A stretch of DNA of 64,000 nt from Ectothiorhodospira shaposhnikovii (GCF_022227765.1 NZ_JAJMLZ010000004.1:1-64000), one strand, 5' to 3'; shown: positions 48,134 to 56,762, counted from the first letter of the stretch. The notes: a model not told the origin generated them from the sequence alone. Made by a program: numbers and translations.

Positions 48134-50076
48134 AAATCGAGCGACTGGAAATAGAGAACTTTCTGACCATCGGCCAAGCTGAATTGGAGTTGGCCGGCAA
48201 GAGCCTGGTGTTGATCCAAGGGCGCAACGAGGATGACGACAGCGCAAACAGCAATGGCGCCGGCAAGAGCACCCTGCCAGACGCACTGTGTTGGGCGCTG
48301 TACGGCGAAACAGCCAGAGGTGTTACTGGCGATGCGGTCATCAGCAAAAAGGCCGGAAAGGGCACCAGAGTGGCTTTGGTGGTGGTCGATGACACCGACA
48401 TCTACCGCATCGTTCGCCACCGTAAGCACAAGGAAGGCAAGAGTGCGCTTTGGGTGTTCAGGCTCAAGCCAGACGGCACCGAGGACGATCTGACGCTGGG
48501 CACCGACAAGCAAACTCAGGAGGTGGTGGAGAGAATCATGGGGTGCTCCCTGGAGGTATTCAGGGCGGCGGTGTATGCCGGCCAAGAAGCGATGCCAGAC
48601 CTGCCGGGCATGACCGACAAAGCTCTCAAGGTGCTGGTGGAAGAGGCTGCCGGAATCCACCGGCTGCAGGCTGCTTATGATGTGGCCCGCAAGCGCCTGT
48701 CCACTGCGGAGAGTGAACTTGCGGCCAAAGTCTCAAGACTGGAGGCTAAGCGCGATGCGCTTTCGCACTCAAAACTGGGCCTGGCAGAGATCGAAAAGTC
48801 CATTATCAAGTGGCGTGAAGATAATTCACGGCTTACTGATGAAGTGGTGGCGTCGGCAAAGAGCCTTTCCGAAAAGATAAAGCTCATGGAAAAGGAAGAG
48901 TCTTACTTATCGGAGTCGGAGGTTAAGTCGGCGCTGGATGAAGTCACCAAGACGTTGACGGGCCGTGGCGAGCAGGAGAAGGCGGTGGAGAAGGCTCAAG
49001 CCGCCCACAGCTCGGCGCAAAGCGAGATGGACCGCCTGAAGTTTGTGGTGCAAACCAAGAAGGCCGAACTGGCGAAGGCCAGGGCTGATCTTGATGGGAT
49101 CAAGGAGCGCGTTGGCAAGCCTTGCGGCGAGTGCGGCAAGCCCTACGAAGAGAAGGACTTGGAGGCTGCGGAAAAGCTGAGTCGAAAGAGGGTGGCTGGG
49201 GTTGAAGCGGAAGCCATCAATGTGCTGAAGGCTTACAGGAAGGCAGTCGAGGTGGCCGAGACAAGGGCGGCCGAGGTCGAATCGCTCAAGGCGGCCCTGC
49301 CGGACGTGAGCGCGGCCCTGCACCTGCAAAGTCAGTTGCTGGAGAAGGCGGAGAAGATCCGCGACCACAAGAACGCGATTGTGCGTTCAAGGGAGTCATT
49401 GGCCGGCATGGTCAACGAGGTCAAGCGGCTCCGTGCGGCAGTCAATCCACACGAGGAAATGCGGGCCAAAATCGCGGAGCGGTGCAAAGACCTGGAGCGG
49501 GGAGTTTCCGAGTTGGAGCAGGAGGTTTCGGCGCAGGAAGAACTCCGTGAGCTTGCGCGGGACGCGGCCACGGTCTTCGGTCCCGCCGGTGTGAGAGCGC
49601 ACATTTTGGACACGGTGACGCCGTTTCTGAATGAGCGGACGGCGCATTACCTGGGGGCGCTGTCGGACGGCAACATCACGGCAACATGGAGCACGCTGTC
49701 CGCCACGGCAAAGGGCGAGCTGAGGGAGAAGTTCAACATTGAGGTAAGCAACGACAAGGGCGCCGAGTCCTTTGGTGGGCTGTCGGGCGGCGAAAAGCGC
49801 AAGGTCCGGGTGGCCACCACGATGGCCCTGCAGGATCTGGTAGCAAGCCGGGCCACCAAGCCCATCGACCTGTTCGTGGCGGACGAGATCGACCATGCCC
49901 TTGACGACGCCGGCCTGGAGCGTTTGATGGGTATTCTCGACGAAAAGGCCCGTGATCGCGGCACTGTGTTGGTCATCAGTCACAATGACCTGGCCGACTA
50001 CATTGGGCAGGTCTGCACTGTGACCAAGAAGGGAGGGGTTTCAACCGTCTCTGGCGCACTGACGAAGGAGATTTGA
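48130..50076 (+). CDS. gp46/SbcC-type Rad50-like ATPase
   Basis: 648 aa. Rad50-like SMC ATPase: Walker A NSNGAGKSTL (about residues 38-47), long coiled coils around a zinc hook C332-G-E-C335, the signature LSGGEKRKVRVATTMAL (about 553-569), Walker B LFVADEIDHALDD and a D-loop/His-switch region VLVISHND. The coiled coils are short compared with bacterial SbcC, close to the T4 gp46 size. Works with the protein of 46,465-47,502. Confidence 0.94.
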   Translation: MKIERLEIENFLTIGQAELELAGKSLVLIQGRNEDDDSANSNGAGKSTLPDALCWALYGETARGVTGDAVISKKAGKGTRVALVVVDDTDIYRIVRHRKHKEGKSALWVFRLKPDGTEDDLTLGTDKQTQEVVERIMGCSLEVFRAAVYAGQEAMPDLPGMTDKALKVLVEEAAGIHRLQAAYDVARKRLSTAESELAAKVSRLEAKRDALSHSKLGLAEIEKSIIKWREDNSRLTDEVVASAKSLSEKIKLMEKEESYLSESEVKSALDEVTKTLTGRGEQEKAVEKAQAAHSSAQSEMDRLKFVVQTKKAELAKARADLDGIKERVGKPCGECGKPYEEKDLEAAEKLSRKRVAGVEAEAINVLKAYRKAVEVAETRAAEVESLKAALPDVSAALHLQSQLLEKAEKIRDHKNAIVRSRESLAGMVNEVKRLRAAVNPHEEMRAKIAERCKDLERGVSELEQEVSAQEELRELARDAATVFGPAGVRAHILDTVTPFLNERTAHYLGALSDGNITATWSTLSATAKGELREKFNIEVSNDKGAESFGGLSGGEKRKVRVATTMALQDLVASRATKPIDLFVADEIDHALDDAGLERLMGILDEKARDRGTVLVISHNDLADYIGQVCTVTKKGGVSTVSGALTKEI

Positions 50077-50077
50077 T

Positions 50078-50575
50078 ATGGCAACTACAAAGACAAAGGG
50101 CTTGGTTGGCGAGCAAGAAATCGCGCACATGCTCGCCAATCCAGAATTGGTGGCGAAGATCAACGAGATTCTTGAGAGCGAAGATATCGAGGTGGTACTG
50201 AATCAGCCGGCCACTGTCACCTTTCTTTTCGAGAAGGGTTATCGCAAGGTGCCGTTGATTGGCAGCGAAGCATTCAGGCTCAAGAAATTCAAAACCGGGA
50301 AGCGAGTACCACTTTTGATTGAGGCGGAGCCGCTTTTGCCGGTCGGTGGGCCACCCGGGCCACCCTCAAACCCCTTCGACGCAAAACATGCTGAGTTTGG
50401 CATTTTTGAGGCGCTTATTGCGCTTGATGGTCTTCGGGGGTTTATGGATCGGGTTTTGGGGCGCTCTATTGACGAGGTGGCAATGGAGATCGGTCTGGCG
50501 AAAAAAGAGGCCGAGAGAGCCGTTGCAATCCTGAAGAACGCAGAAGTTTACGGGCAATCCTTTGGAAGCTGGTGA
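50078..50575 (+). CDS. Hypothetical protein
   Basis: 165 aa, one base after the gp46-like stop. The C-terminal part, DRVLGRSIDEVAMEIGLAKKEAERAVAILKNAEVYG, looks like a helix-turn-helix; the N-terminal part is alpha-beta. Both flanks are recombination genes, so an accessory role in DNA repair or its control is possible. No family recognised. Confidence 0.6.
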   Translation: MATTKTKGLVGEQEIAHMLANPELVAKINEILESEDIEVVLNQPATVTFLFEKGYRKVPLIGSEAFRLKKFKTGKRVPLLIEAEPLLPVGGPPGPPSNPFDAKHAEFGIFEALIALDGLRGFMDRVLGRSIDEVAMEIGLAKKEAERAVAILKNAEVYGQSFGSW

Positions 50576-50582
50576 GGAAATG

Positions 50583-51155
50583 ATGAAGCAAATCATGGTG
50601 GCAGGCATTGACCCAAGCCTGCGTAATCTTGGCACGGTCAGAGCGTTGATTGATCCGATCACCCGGCGGGTGGAGGTGGTTGGCATGACGCTCTACACCA
50701 CCGAGTCGAGGGACAAAAAGACAGTCAGGAAGAACTCCGACGATCTGCGTCGGGCCAGGGAGTTGAGGTCGGGCATCGACCGCGCCTGCGTCAACTGCTC
50801 AGTGGCGATGGTTGAGGTGCCGGTAGGCAGTCAGTCGGCCAGGGCGTCGTGGGGGCTGGGCATCGCCGTGGGCGTTCTGGCGTCTTGCCCGGTGCCTATG
50901 ATCGAAGTGACGCCCACGGAGGTCAAGTTGGCCACTGTGGGATCAAAAACCGCCTCCAAAGAGGACATGATCTTGTGGGCGATGGAGCGGCACCCGAATG
51001 CGCCCTGGATTCGGCGCAAGATGAAGGGGAAGGAGGTCATCACCAACGCCAACGAGCATCTGGCGGACGCTCTCGGGACGATTTACGCGGGCCTGCACAC
51101 CGAGACGTTCCAGATGGTGTGCGCTGTTCGTGGCGCTGCCGAAGTCGCAGCCTGA
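50583..51155 (+). CDS. RuvC-like Holliday junction resolvase
   Basis: 190 aa. RNase H-fold acid residues: Asp in VAGIDPSLRNLG, Glu in AMVEVPVGSQSARASWGLG, then VTPTEVKLATVGSKTASKEDMILWA and the last acids in NANEHLADALGTIYAGL. These fit the RuvC family used by phages to resolve junctions and trim branched DNA before packaging. Start is ATG 50,583 (ATG 50,580 is also possible) behind GGTGAGG. Confidence 0.88.
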   Translation: MKQIMVAGIDPSLRNLGTVRALIDPITRRVEVVGMTLYTTESRDKKTVRKNSDDLRRARELRSGIDRACVNCSVAMVEVPVGSQSARASWGLGIAVGVLASCPVPMIEVTPTEVKLATVGSKTASKEDMILWAMERHPNAPWIRRKMKGKEVITNANEHLADALGTIYAGLHTETFQMVCAVRGAAEVAA

Positions 51156-51177
51156 CTGTTTTCGTGCAATAAAAAAT

Positions 51178-51198
51178 AAGTTAGCAATTACCTAACTT
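51178..51198. promoter_or_regulatory. Operator-like double palindrome before thyA
   Basis: AAGTTAG-CA-ATTACCT fits the 16-bp family, and in addition AAGTTAG-N7-CTAACTT is a perfect larger palindrome. It lies 80 bp before thyA, between the RuvC-like and thyA operons. Confidence 0.65.
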
Positions 51199-51277
51199 TT
51201 TCTTTAGACTACCACTCGATACCCCTGTTGCCGGGGCATATTCTGTCCCGGCAATCAACAAAAACGGGAGATAATCC

Positions 51278-52252
51278 GTGACCTATCAAATGAATAACTA
51301 CCACGAGCTTCTGGATAACGTCCTTCGCGCCGGCATTGACCGCGAAGACCGAACCGGCACTGGCTCTCGCGCCGTGTTCGGTCGCCAGATGCGCTTTTGG
51401 TTGGGGGGCGAGGAATTTCCTCTGCTGATCACCAAGAAAGTACCCTTCAAGCTGGTGGCTTCCGAGCTGCTGTGGTTCTTGAAGGGCAACCAGAACATCG
51501 ACTACCTGCACGAGCAGAACAACCACATCTGGGATGAATGGGTCCGCGAGGATGGCACCTTTGGTCCCATCTACGGGCAGCAGTGGCGGTCTTGGCCGGA
51601 CGGGAAGGGCGGCCATATTGACCAGCTCGCCAAAGTGATTGAGCAGTTGAAAGTGAATCCCAACAGTCGCCGGCTGCTGGTCAGTGCCTGGAACGTGGCT
51701 CAACTGGATGAAATGGCCCTGCCGCCGTGCCATACGATGTTTCAGTTTTTCAGTGAGCCGCTGAATCCGACTTGGATATGGAGTCGCCTGGTAGAAAAGA
51801 ATGATCCGAGTCTGATTTGGGGCATTCACAAGCCTAGCTCAATCAGATTCAAGTCCACTCAGAATGTGAACACCATTCATGCCGCCGCCAAGAAGGCGGG
51901 GATTCCTGCGCGGGCCTTGTCCTGCCAGCTCTACCAACGCTCGGCGGACATTTTCCTCGGTGTACCCTTCAACATCGCCTCCTACTCACTGCTGCTGCAC
52001 ATGGTAGCCCAGGTGACGAACCATGAGCCGCGTGATTTTGTCTGGACAGGCGGCGACATTCATCTTTACCACAACCACTACGACCAGGCGCACGAACTGC
52101 TGGGTCGGTGGGTGAAAGTGAAGGGCGAAGGAGCCTCCCCGGCACTGACTCTGAATCCGGCCATCACCAGCATTGACGACTTCACCCTGGAAGATATGCA
52201 GGTGGTCGGATACAACCCGATGCCGGCCATCCCGGCGCCCGTGGCTGTGTGA
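51278..52252 (+). CDS. thyA: Thymidylate synthase with a ~55-residue insertion
   Basis: 324 aa against about 264 for E. coli ThyA. Converts dUMP to dTMP. Family motifs: DREDRTGTGSRAVFG, the active Cys151 in ALPPCHTMFQF, RSADIFLGVPFNIASYSLL, WTGGDIHLYHNHYDQ and C-terminal APVAV. The extra part (about residues 159-213, EPLNPTWIWSRLVEK...KKAGIPAR) is placed between FQF and LSCQLYQRSAD, normally joined by a short turn. It lacks intein motifs. The enzyme's fold is likely kept, with the insert as a surface excursion. GGGAG precedes the start. Confidence 0.95.
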   Translation: MTYQMNNYHELLDNVLRAGIDREDRTGTGSRAVFGRQMRFWLGGEEFPLLITKKVPFKLVASELLWFLKGNQNIDYLHEQNNHIWDEWVREDGTFGPIYGQQWRSWPDGKGGHIDQLAKVIEQLKVNPNSRRLLVSAWNVAQLDEMALPPCHTMFQFFSEPLNPTWIWSRLVEKNDPSLIWGIHKPSSIRFKSTQNVNTIHAAAKKAGIPARALSCQLYQRSADIFLGVPFNIASYSLLLHMVAQVTNHEPRDFVWTGGDIHLYHNHYDQAHELLGRWVKVKGEGASPALTLNPAITSIDDFTLEDMQVVGYNPMPAIPAPVAV

Positions 52253-52256
52253 CGCC

Positions 52257-52499
52257 ATGCAGCGATACAGAAGTCGCTTGCATGTTAAGAAGCTGGAGAG
52301 CTTCGCACGCTTCTGCGAATCCCAGGGTTGGAGTCGGGAGAGTTCGGTTGGGCATTATGAGGCGCTTAGGATGAGGCATCCAAGTGAAAAAGCTCCGCTA
52401 CTTGTTTATGAGCGGAATGACGCTAAGGAACATCTGACGATCTTTGGGCATAGCGCCAAAATGTTTGATCGCTGGATGAGCCAAAGAAGGAGATACTGA
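52257..52499 (+). CDS. Small basic hypothetical protein
   Basis: 80 aa. Pattern of helices, many Arg/Lys, KLESFARFCESQGWSRESS...LLVYERNDAKEHLTIFGHSAKM. Four bases after thyA. No clear ribosome site, and function unknown. Confidence 0.5.
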   Translation: MQRYRSRLHVKKLESFARFCESQGWSRESSVGHYEALRMRHPSEKAPLLVYERNDAKEHLTIFGHSAKMFDRWMSQRRRY

Positions 52500-52500
52500 C

Positions 52501-52725
52501 ATGAGCCTTTGCATTTGCGTTCCGTTGCCGTCTAGTGAATTTATTGGTTTGACCATGTGCATCTGGTATTTGGGCGCCATTTATGCGTGGTCTGTTTTTG
52601 CGGCTTATATGTACACAAGGGAAGATAGTAATGAGGTCAGTGGTTGGGAGTATTTTAATTTCATGGCATTGATATTTTTCATCTGGCCTCTTTGCGCTTA
52701 TTGGCATTTGAAGAGCAAGTTTTAA
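52501..52725 (+). CDS. Small membrane protein
   Basis: 74 aa with two predicted membrane segments (about 14-38 and 52-70) separated by a polar YTREDSNEVSG loop. Ribosome site AAGGAG overlaps the end of the previous gene. It is the first of three membrane-associated genes up to 53,722. Confidence 0.6.
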   Translation: MSLCICVPLPSSEFIGLTMCIWYLGAIYAWSVFAAYMYTREDSNEVSGWEYFNFMALIFFIWPLCAYWHLKSKF

Positions 52726-52757
52726 CTGGTGACGTTGGGTTTTGTGAGGGTTTCGAT

Positions 52758-52931
52758 ATGGTAAGGGCGCTTGTTTTGTGGTTGTTTGTTTATGCGGTGG
52801 TGGCCGCCCTCATTCTGGGCTACCGGCACATACACGGCAAAGACATCAAGGTTGCCGCCAAGATGGGTTTTGCCGCTTTTGTCACGGCAGTCATTGTGGC
52901 TGTCATTTTTGTTCTGGAGGTAAGTCACTGA
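52758..52931 (+). CDS. Small two-segment membrane protein
   Basis: 57 aa: membrane segment about 3-21, a short basic loop YRHIHGKDIKVAAK and a second segment about 35-54. Its TGA overlaps the ATG of the SPFH gene (TGATG), so it is coupled to it. A GTGAGGGTT precedes the ATG. Confidence 0.6.
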   Translation: MVRALVLWLFVYAVVAALILGYRHIHGKDIKVAAKMGFAAFVTAVIVAVIFVLEVSH

Positions 52932-53722
52932 TGAAAAAGGTTATTGGAGTTTTTCTGTTGCTGGCGATGGCCCTGGCACTGACTGGGTGCGGGACCGTCG
53001 AGACGGGTAACGTGGGGGTACGCACCGCCTGGGATGGTCATGTCCAGCTCACCGAATTGCCGCCCGGCTTTTACACGGCCTTCATGTCTTCGGTGCAGGA
53101 GTTTTCGACCAAAGAGATCACCGTGCCCATGAGTGGCCTCAAGCCGAAAGCGAGGGATAACCTATCCCTGGCGAATGTGGATGTGGAGGTCTATTACACG
53201 GTCAGACCCGACCAGGTGGCCGAGTTGAGTACGAAATACGCCAATCGGCATTTGCTCGAAGGAGGTATTTGGTATCCGGCGTTTGAACTGGTGAGGTCGA
53301 TGGGCCGGGATGCTGTTTATGCCACATTTGCCGAGTACGACAGCCTGATTGTCCACCAGAAACGCGACGAGGTGAGGGAGGCGATTGAGGCCCGCACCCA
53401 AAGGGCTTTGGAGCAATCCGACCCTGGCGTGTTTCGGGTGACGAAGGTTGTGGTCCGTGACATCAGAACTGATCCATCCGTGGAAGAGGCCATCAAGACG
53501 GCTGTAAGCCGAAACAAGGAGTTGGAAGCGAAGAGCGTTGAGCTTCAGATTGCCGGTGAGCAGGTTCTGATCAACCAGGCGCTAACCCAATCACTGACGC
53601 CGGAAATCTTGCGTCAACGGGAGTTGGAGGTGATCGAGGCCGCTTGTACGTCCGGCAAGAGCACCTGCATTCTCACGGTCGGCCAGGGCACTGGACCGCT
53701 GCCTTTGGTGAACGTCAGGTAA
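52931..53722 (+). CDS. SPFH/prohibitin-like lipoprotein
   Basis: 263 aa. A signal peptide ends in a lipobox LALTGC (Cys near residue 20). An SPFH (prohibitin/HflC-like) domain follows: VETGNVGVRTAWDGHV, PMSGLKPKARDNLSLANVDVEVYYTV, then a coiled helical part with VVVRDIRTDPSVEEAIKTAVSRNKELEAK. Phage SPFH proteins may organise membrane patches or counter host proteases such as FtsH; this is only possible here. Co-expressed with two small membrane proteins. Confidence 0.85.
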   Translation: MKKVIGVFLLLAMALALTGCGTVETGNVGVRTAWDGHVQLTELPPGFYTAFMSSVQEFSTKEITVPMSGLKPKARDNLSLANVDVEVYYTVRPDQVAELSTKYANRHLLEGGIWYPAFELVRSMGRDAVYATFAEYDSLIVHQKRDEVREAIEARTQRALEQSDPGVFRVTKVVVRDIRTDPSVEEAIKTAVSRNKELEAKSVELQIAGEQVLINQALTQSLTPEILRQRELEVIEAACTSGKSTCILTVGQGTGPLPLVNVR

Positions 53723-53743
53723 AGTCTTTTTGATCTGAAAGTT

Positions 53744-53763
53744 AAGTAATTGGTTACTATACT
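53744..53763 (+). promoter_or_regulatory. Operator-promoter: palindrome overlapping TATACT
   Basis: AAGTAAT-TG-GTTACTA runs into TATACT (53,758-53,763). It is almost the same as 41,836. Transcription from here would start about 53,770, just ahead of the structured region. Confidence 0.78.
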
Positions 53764-53788
53764 CTAAAGCGAAGAAGCAGTACGCCGT

Positions 53789-54210
53789 CTCACCAGGGCG
53801 TTATCTGGTGAGCATCGGGAAGGGCTTTGGTCGAGTGTTGACCACACCCACGAGGTAAGTGTCCGGCGGTTTACATGACGGCCACCAAAGCCCTTCCCGA
53901 TGTGGTGAATGCGTAGGCTGATACGCAAGGTGGTACAGCCCTTGAGGACTGCCCTGTAACCAGACCTCTAAGTTGGGGATCAGCGCCGACCACTGCATCA
54001 ACGGAACCCCTCTCGCCGTAGTACAAAGGAGAGGGCATCGGGAAGGGTTCTGTGGCACCTCGTGGCCGCTGTAACTCAAGTGCTTGGCGGGTAACGGTAA
54101 ATCAAAAGGTCTTCGGGCACAGCGATAGCCGCCGCGACTGGACGCACCGAAACGCGGATTAACGGAGCGCAGGTAATAAGTCCGCAGATCCCTTCCCGAT
54201 GTGGTGAATG
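53789..54210 (+). ncRNA. Predicted structured RNA of two homologous folded units
   Basis: Unit 1 begins with hairpin CTCACCAG/CTGGTGAG (53,789-53,812), directly followed by a perfect 19-bp stem: 53,813-53,831 pairs with 53,884-53,902. Unit 2 begins with hairpin CCCTCTC/GAGAGGG (54,008-54,035), directly followed by CATCGGGAAGGG (54,036-54,047) pairing with CCCTTCCCGATG (54,190-54,201) and extended by TCTG/CAGA. After both closing stems comes TGTGGTGAATGC. The outer stem is the same, but the leading hairpin and the inner stem differ in sequence while staying paired, which supports RNA structure. No reading frame fits. It could be a stand-alone RNA or the leader of the dUTPase operon. I cannot assign it to a known RNA family. 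Confidence 0.7.
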
Positions 54211-54264
54211 CCGCACGGCCATCACATCGCCACACCTCATCAACCAACTATGGGAGAAAACGCT

Positions 54265-54735
54265 TTGAACCTTCCCGTTCAAATCAAAATTCTGGACGAC
54301 CGTATCGGCGCCACTTTCGATCTGCCCGCCTACAAGAGCGACATGGCCGCCGGCCTGGATCTTCTGGCTGCAATCGACAAGCCTCTGCGCTTGGCGCCCA
54401 ATCAGGTTGAGCTGGTAGGGACCGGCATCGCCATCTGGATCAACAACCCCGGCTACGCCGCCATGATCGTTCCCCGCTCCGGGCTGGGTCACAAGCATGG
54501 CATCGTCTGCGGCAACCTGACCGGCATCATCGACGCCGATTATCAGGGACAGCTTCACATCAGCGTCTGGAACAGAAGCGAAGAGCACTACGTCATCAAC
54601 CCTGGCGACCGGATTGCCCAGCTCCTGTTTGTGCCCATCGCCAGAGCCGATTTTGAAGTGGTGTCTGATTTCCATGCCAACACTGTTCGGGGCTGCGGTG
54701 GCTTTGGCAGCACGGGCATTTCTGGAGTCGCATGA
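54265..54735 (+). CDS. dut: dUTPase
   Basis: 156 aa from TTG at 54,265, which has GGGAGAAA at the right distance; ATG 54,250 in frame has none. Trimeric dUTP diphosphatase motifs: 1, [12 protein letters not shown]; 2, [12 protein letters not shown]; 3, [13 protein letters not shown]; 4, [13 protein letters not shown]; 5, [10 protein letters not shown]. Keeps dUTP low and gives dUMP to the phage ThyA. Its stop overlaps the next start. Confidence 0.95.
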   Translation: MNLPVQIKILDDRIGATFDLPAYKSDMAAGLDLLAAIDKPLRLAPNQVELVGTGIAIWINNPGYAAMIVPRSGLGHKHGIVCGNLTGIIDADYQGQLHISVWNRSEEHYVINPGDRIAQLLFVPIARADFEVVSDFHANTVRGCGGFGSTGISGVA

Positions 54736-55346
54736 TGATTGGCGTGACGGGCGCTCACCGCGTTGGCAAGTCAACGCTCTGCAAGGCGTTCGCGGAGTCT
54801 TGTGGTCTGCCTTTTGTACAAACCGATGTGTCAGGCGTCTTCGTCGAGCTTGGACTCGATCCGAAGGAAGATTACGACTTCGACATTCGCCTGATGATTC
54901 AGGGGCGGATTCTGGCTCTCATGAGCAAGACCTTTGAAGGGGCGCCGTCGCGCTTCATCACGGACAGAACACCCATTGACCTCCTGGCCTACACCCTGGC
55001 TGATGTCCGCAGAACCAATCTGTCTCCGGAGCGCGTTGGGTGTTTGATGGCTTATTCGGACGCCTGTTTTCGCGTGGTCAATCGCCACTTTTCCTCTTTG
55101 GTGGTTGTTCAGCCGGGCATCAAGCTGGTAGAGGCTGAAGGTAAAGCGCCGGCCAACCCTGCTTACATTGAGCACATCAACAGCCTCATTATGGGGCTGG
55201 CGGCGGACGAGCGGTGCAAGGCGACCAAGCACTATATGTCGCGGTCGGCCACCGATCTTTCCGAAAGGGTGATGGGTCTGCATCGTGTCCTTCTTGGTGT
55301 TGAAAAGCGTCATGAGGAAGTAGTCAGGAGAGTTGCTATTCACTGA
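54732..55346 (+). CDS. P-loop kinase-like protein (AAA_28/NadR type)
   Basis: 204 aa. Walker [10 protein letters not shown] (about residues 7-15), a [11 protein letters not shown] segment equivalent to the D-R-S/T block of deoxynucleoside kinases and NadR-type proteins, and [17 protein letters not shown] with a variable lid. Located right behind dUTPase, so a deoxynucleotide kinase role is attractive. The exact substrate cannot be named. Starts ATG ATG overlapping the dut stop. Confidence 0.7.
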   Translation: MMIGVTGAHRVGKSTLCKAFAESCGLPFVQTDVSGVFVELGLDPKEDYDFDIRLMIQGRILALMSKTFEGAPSRFITDRTPIDLLAYTLADVRRTNLSPERVGCLMAYSDACFRVVNRHFSSLVVVQPGIKLVEAEGKAPANPAYIEHINSLIMGLAADERCKATKHYMSRSATDLSERVMGLHRVLLGVEKRHEEVVRRVAIH

Positions 55347-55425
55347 ACACTTCCCTGAGTTCGATTGTTACTATTTGCATCGTTGAAGTTTGAAGTGAAG
55401 CACAACATAAGCGGAGGGTATGTCC

Positions 55426-55983
55426 ATGTCTGAAGAAAAAGTCGTATCTCACAAGATGAACAAGGCCATTCGTTCTGGCCTCGTGACGCTTTTGGTCGAG
55501 GATTCGATTGACAAGAAAATGAATGAGCTTAAAAAGAGAGAGGCTGAGATCGCAAGGAAATTCTACGAAAGGGAAATGGCGGGTTTTGCCTATGTTATCA
55601 AGTCCAAGCCGTTCCGCTTCTTTACCACGACCAGAGACATCCTGCTGAGTCGTGAAGGCCACTCTATCGTAATTGAGATGGACGACTTTCGTCCGGCCTT
55701 CAATCGTCATGTTTTTGTTGAGGTTCGAGCGGACGATCCCGATTACATTGAGGCAAGGGAGATCAAAGATAAAATCGACGAAATTCGCGCCTCGCGGAGA
55801 TCGGTTTGTCAGGAAATCATGAAAGCTCTGACTCTCATTAACACCACTGCCCAGTTGAAGGAGCAATGGCCGGAAGCATGGGATCTGCTTCCTCCTGAGT
55901 ACAAAGATCCCAAAAAAAATCTTCCCATGAAGCCTGTTGACGGCATTCGCAAGACGCTGGCCGAATTTAAGCAGGCATCGTGA
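55426..55983 (+). CDS. Nmad5-like phage protein (tentative)
   Basis: 185 aa, helical N-terminus (VTLLVEDSIDKKMNELKKREAEIARKFYE), a middle beta part, and a C-terminal segment RRSVCQEIMKALTLINTTAQLKEQWPEAWDLLPP. The final 'LKEQWPEAWDLLP' pattern resembles the Nmad5 family, proposed to be linked to phage nucleotide modification. ATG 55,426 is preferred to 55,420 due to spacing from GGAGGG. A weak operator-like GTTACTAT lies at 55,367. If the assignment holds, phage DNA might carry modified bases. Confidence 0.5.
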   Translation: MSEEKVVSHKMNKAIRSGLVTLLVEDSIDKKMNELKKREAEIARKFYEREMAGFAYVIKSKPFRFFTTTRDILLSREGHSIVIEMDDFRPAFNRHVFVEVRADDPDYIEAREIKDKIDEIRASRRSVCQEIMKALTLINTTAQLKEQWPEAWDLLPPEYKDPKKNLPMKPVDGIRKTLAEFKQAS

Positions 55984-56213
55984 TGAAAGAACTTAATGCC
56001 TACGAGGAACTGCGGTACGAAATCAACCGCAAGGCAACCGAAACGCTCATGCACCTGCTGTTGTGTTATGAGCATGGTAAATTGTCCACCGAGGCATTGA
56101 GCGCATCAATCGACACGTTGTTTATGGCTGTATCGGGGCTGGTTGACGGCGATCTGTTTGACATGATCACGGCAACCAGTGAAATCTTCAAATCTACCAA
56201 TTCAAACCCCTGA
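55983..56213 (+). CDS. Small helical hypothetical protein
   Basis: 76 aa, fully helical prediction, acidic, no cysteine cluster or membrane segment. ATG overlaps the preceding stop (TGATG). Unknown. Confidence 0.55.
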   Translation: MKELNAYEELRYEINRKATETLMHLLLCYEHGKLSTEALSASIDTLFMAVSGLVDGDLFDMITATSEIFKSTNSNP

Positions 56214-56218
56214 ATTTC

Positions 56219-56247
56219 GTTACTAAGATAAGTAACGAATCAATTAC
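56219..56247. promoter_or_regulatory. Operator cluster before the HTH gene
   Basis: GTTACT-AAGATA-AGTAAC is a perfect 6-6-6 palindrome (56,219-56,236); AAGTAAC (56,230) is followed by a second half ATTAC. So there are two or three half-sites ahead of a regulator gene, which suggests self-control. Confidence 0.7.
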
Positions 56248-56263
56248 AAGTGGAGCAATTACA

Positions 56264-56755
56264 ATGGCAAAGACGGTAAAAGAAAAAGGCGTTCTGACTC
56301 AATTCGGCAAGGAGCTGCGCAAGATTCGCATCGACCGCGACCAGACTCTGCAGGACATGGCCGGTGAGCTTGGCATGTCGAGCGTGAAGCTGGCGAACAT
56401 CGAGTTCGGCCGCATCCCGGTGTCCAACCGTCTGCTGGAGATTATCGTGGGTATGTACGCAGAGGACGAGGCCCACGCTCAGAAGCTGACCAATGCCTCC
56501 GCCCTCAGCACGCCGGCCCTGACCTTCCATCGGCACGAAATGTCCGCCGAGGACTGGGAGACGCTGGTGGAGCTGCACCGGATGGTGATGGAGAAGCGCG
56601 GTGAGAGCGTCGTGGATGCCACTCAGGATGACCTGCCCGAAACCGAGCTGGAAGAGGCCGCGAAGGCCGGCGAGGAATTTGTCCCTGAATGCTGCGCTAC
56701 GTCCGAAGCCGAGGACGATGAGCTGGAAATCCTGAAGGAGCTGGAAAGCCTCTGA
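56264..56755 (+). CDS. HTH (XRE-type) regulator with acidic tail
   Basis: 163 aa. N-terminal helix-turn-helix: FGKELRKIRIDRDQTLQDMAGELGMSSVKLANIEFGRIPVSNRLLEII (about residues 14-62). The second half is very acidic (TELEEAAKAGEEF...SEAEDDELEILKELESL). It is a second candidate for the binder of the distributed palindromes, because the site just ahead is the densest. Flanked by its own promoter and terminator. TGGAGCAATTACA precedes the ATG. Confidence 0.8.
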   Translation: MAKTVKEKGVLTQFGKELRKIRIDRDQTLQDMAGELGMSSVKLANIEFGRIPVSNRLLEIIVGMYAEDEAHAQKLTNASALSTPALTFHRHEMSAEDWETLVELHRMVMEKRGESVVDATQDDLPETELEEAAKAGEEFVPECCATSEAEDDELEILKELESL

Positions 56756-56762
56756 TCCTGAC

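Noticed and set aside
51752-51916. Mini-intein in thyA
   Set aside because: No Cys/Ser start block, no His-Asn end and no block B; reading stays open with a plain insertion.
53789-54210. Group I intron, tmRNA or tRNA cluster
   Set aside because: No conserved intron core or tRNA arms seen, no split gene around it, and the two-unit repeat layout does not fit these RNAs.
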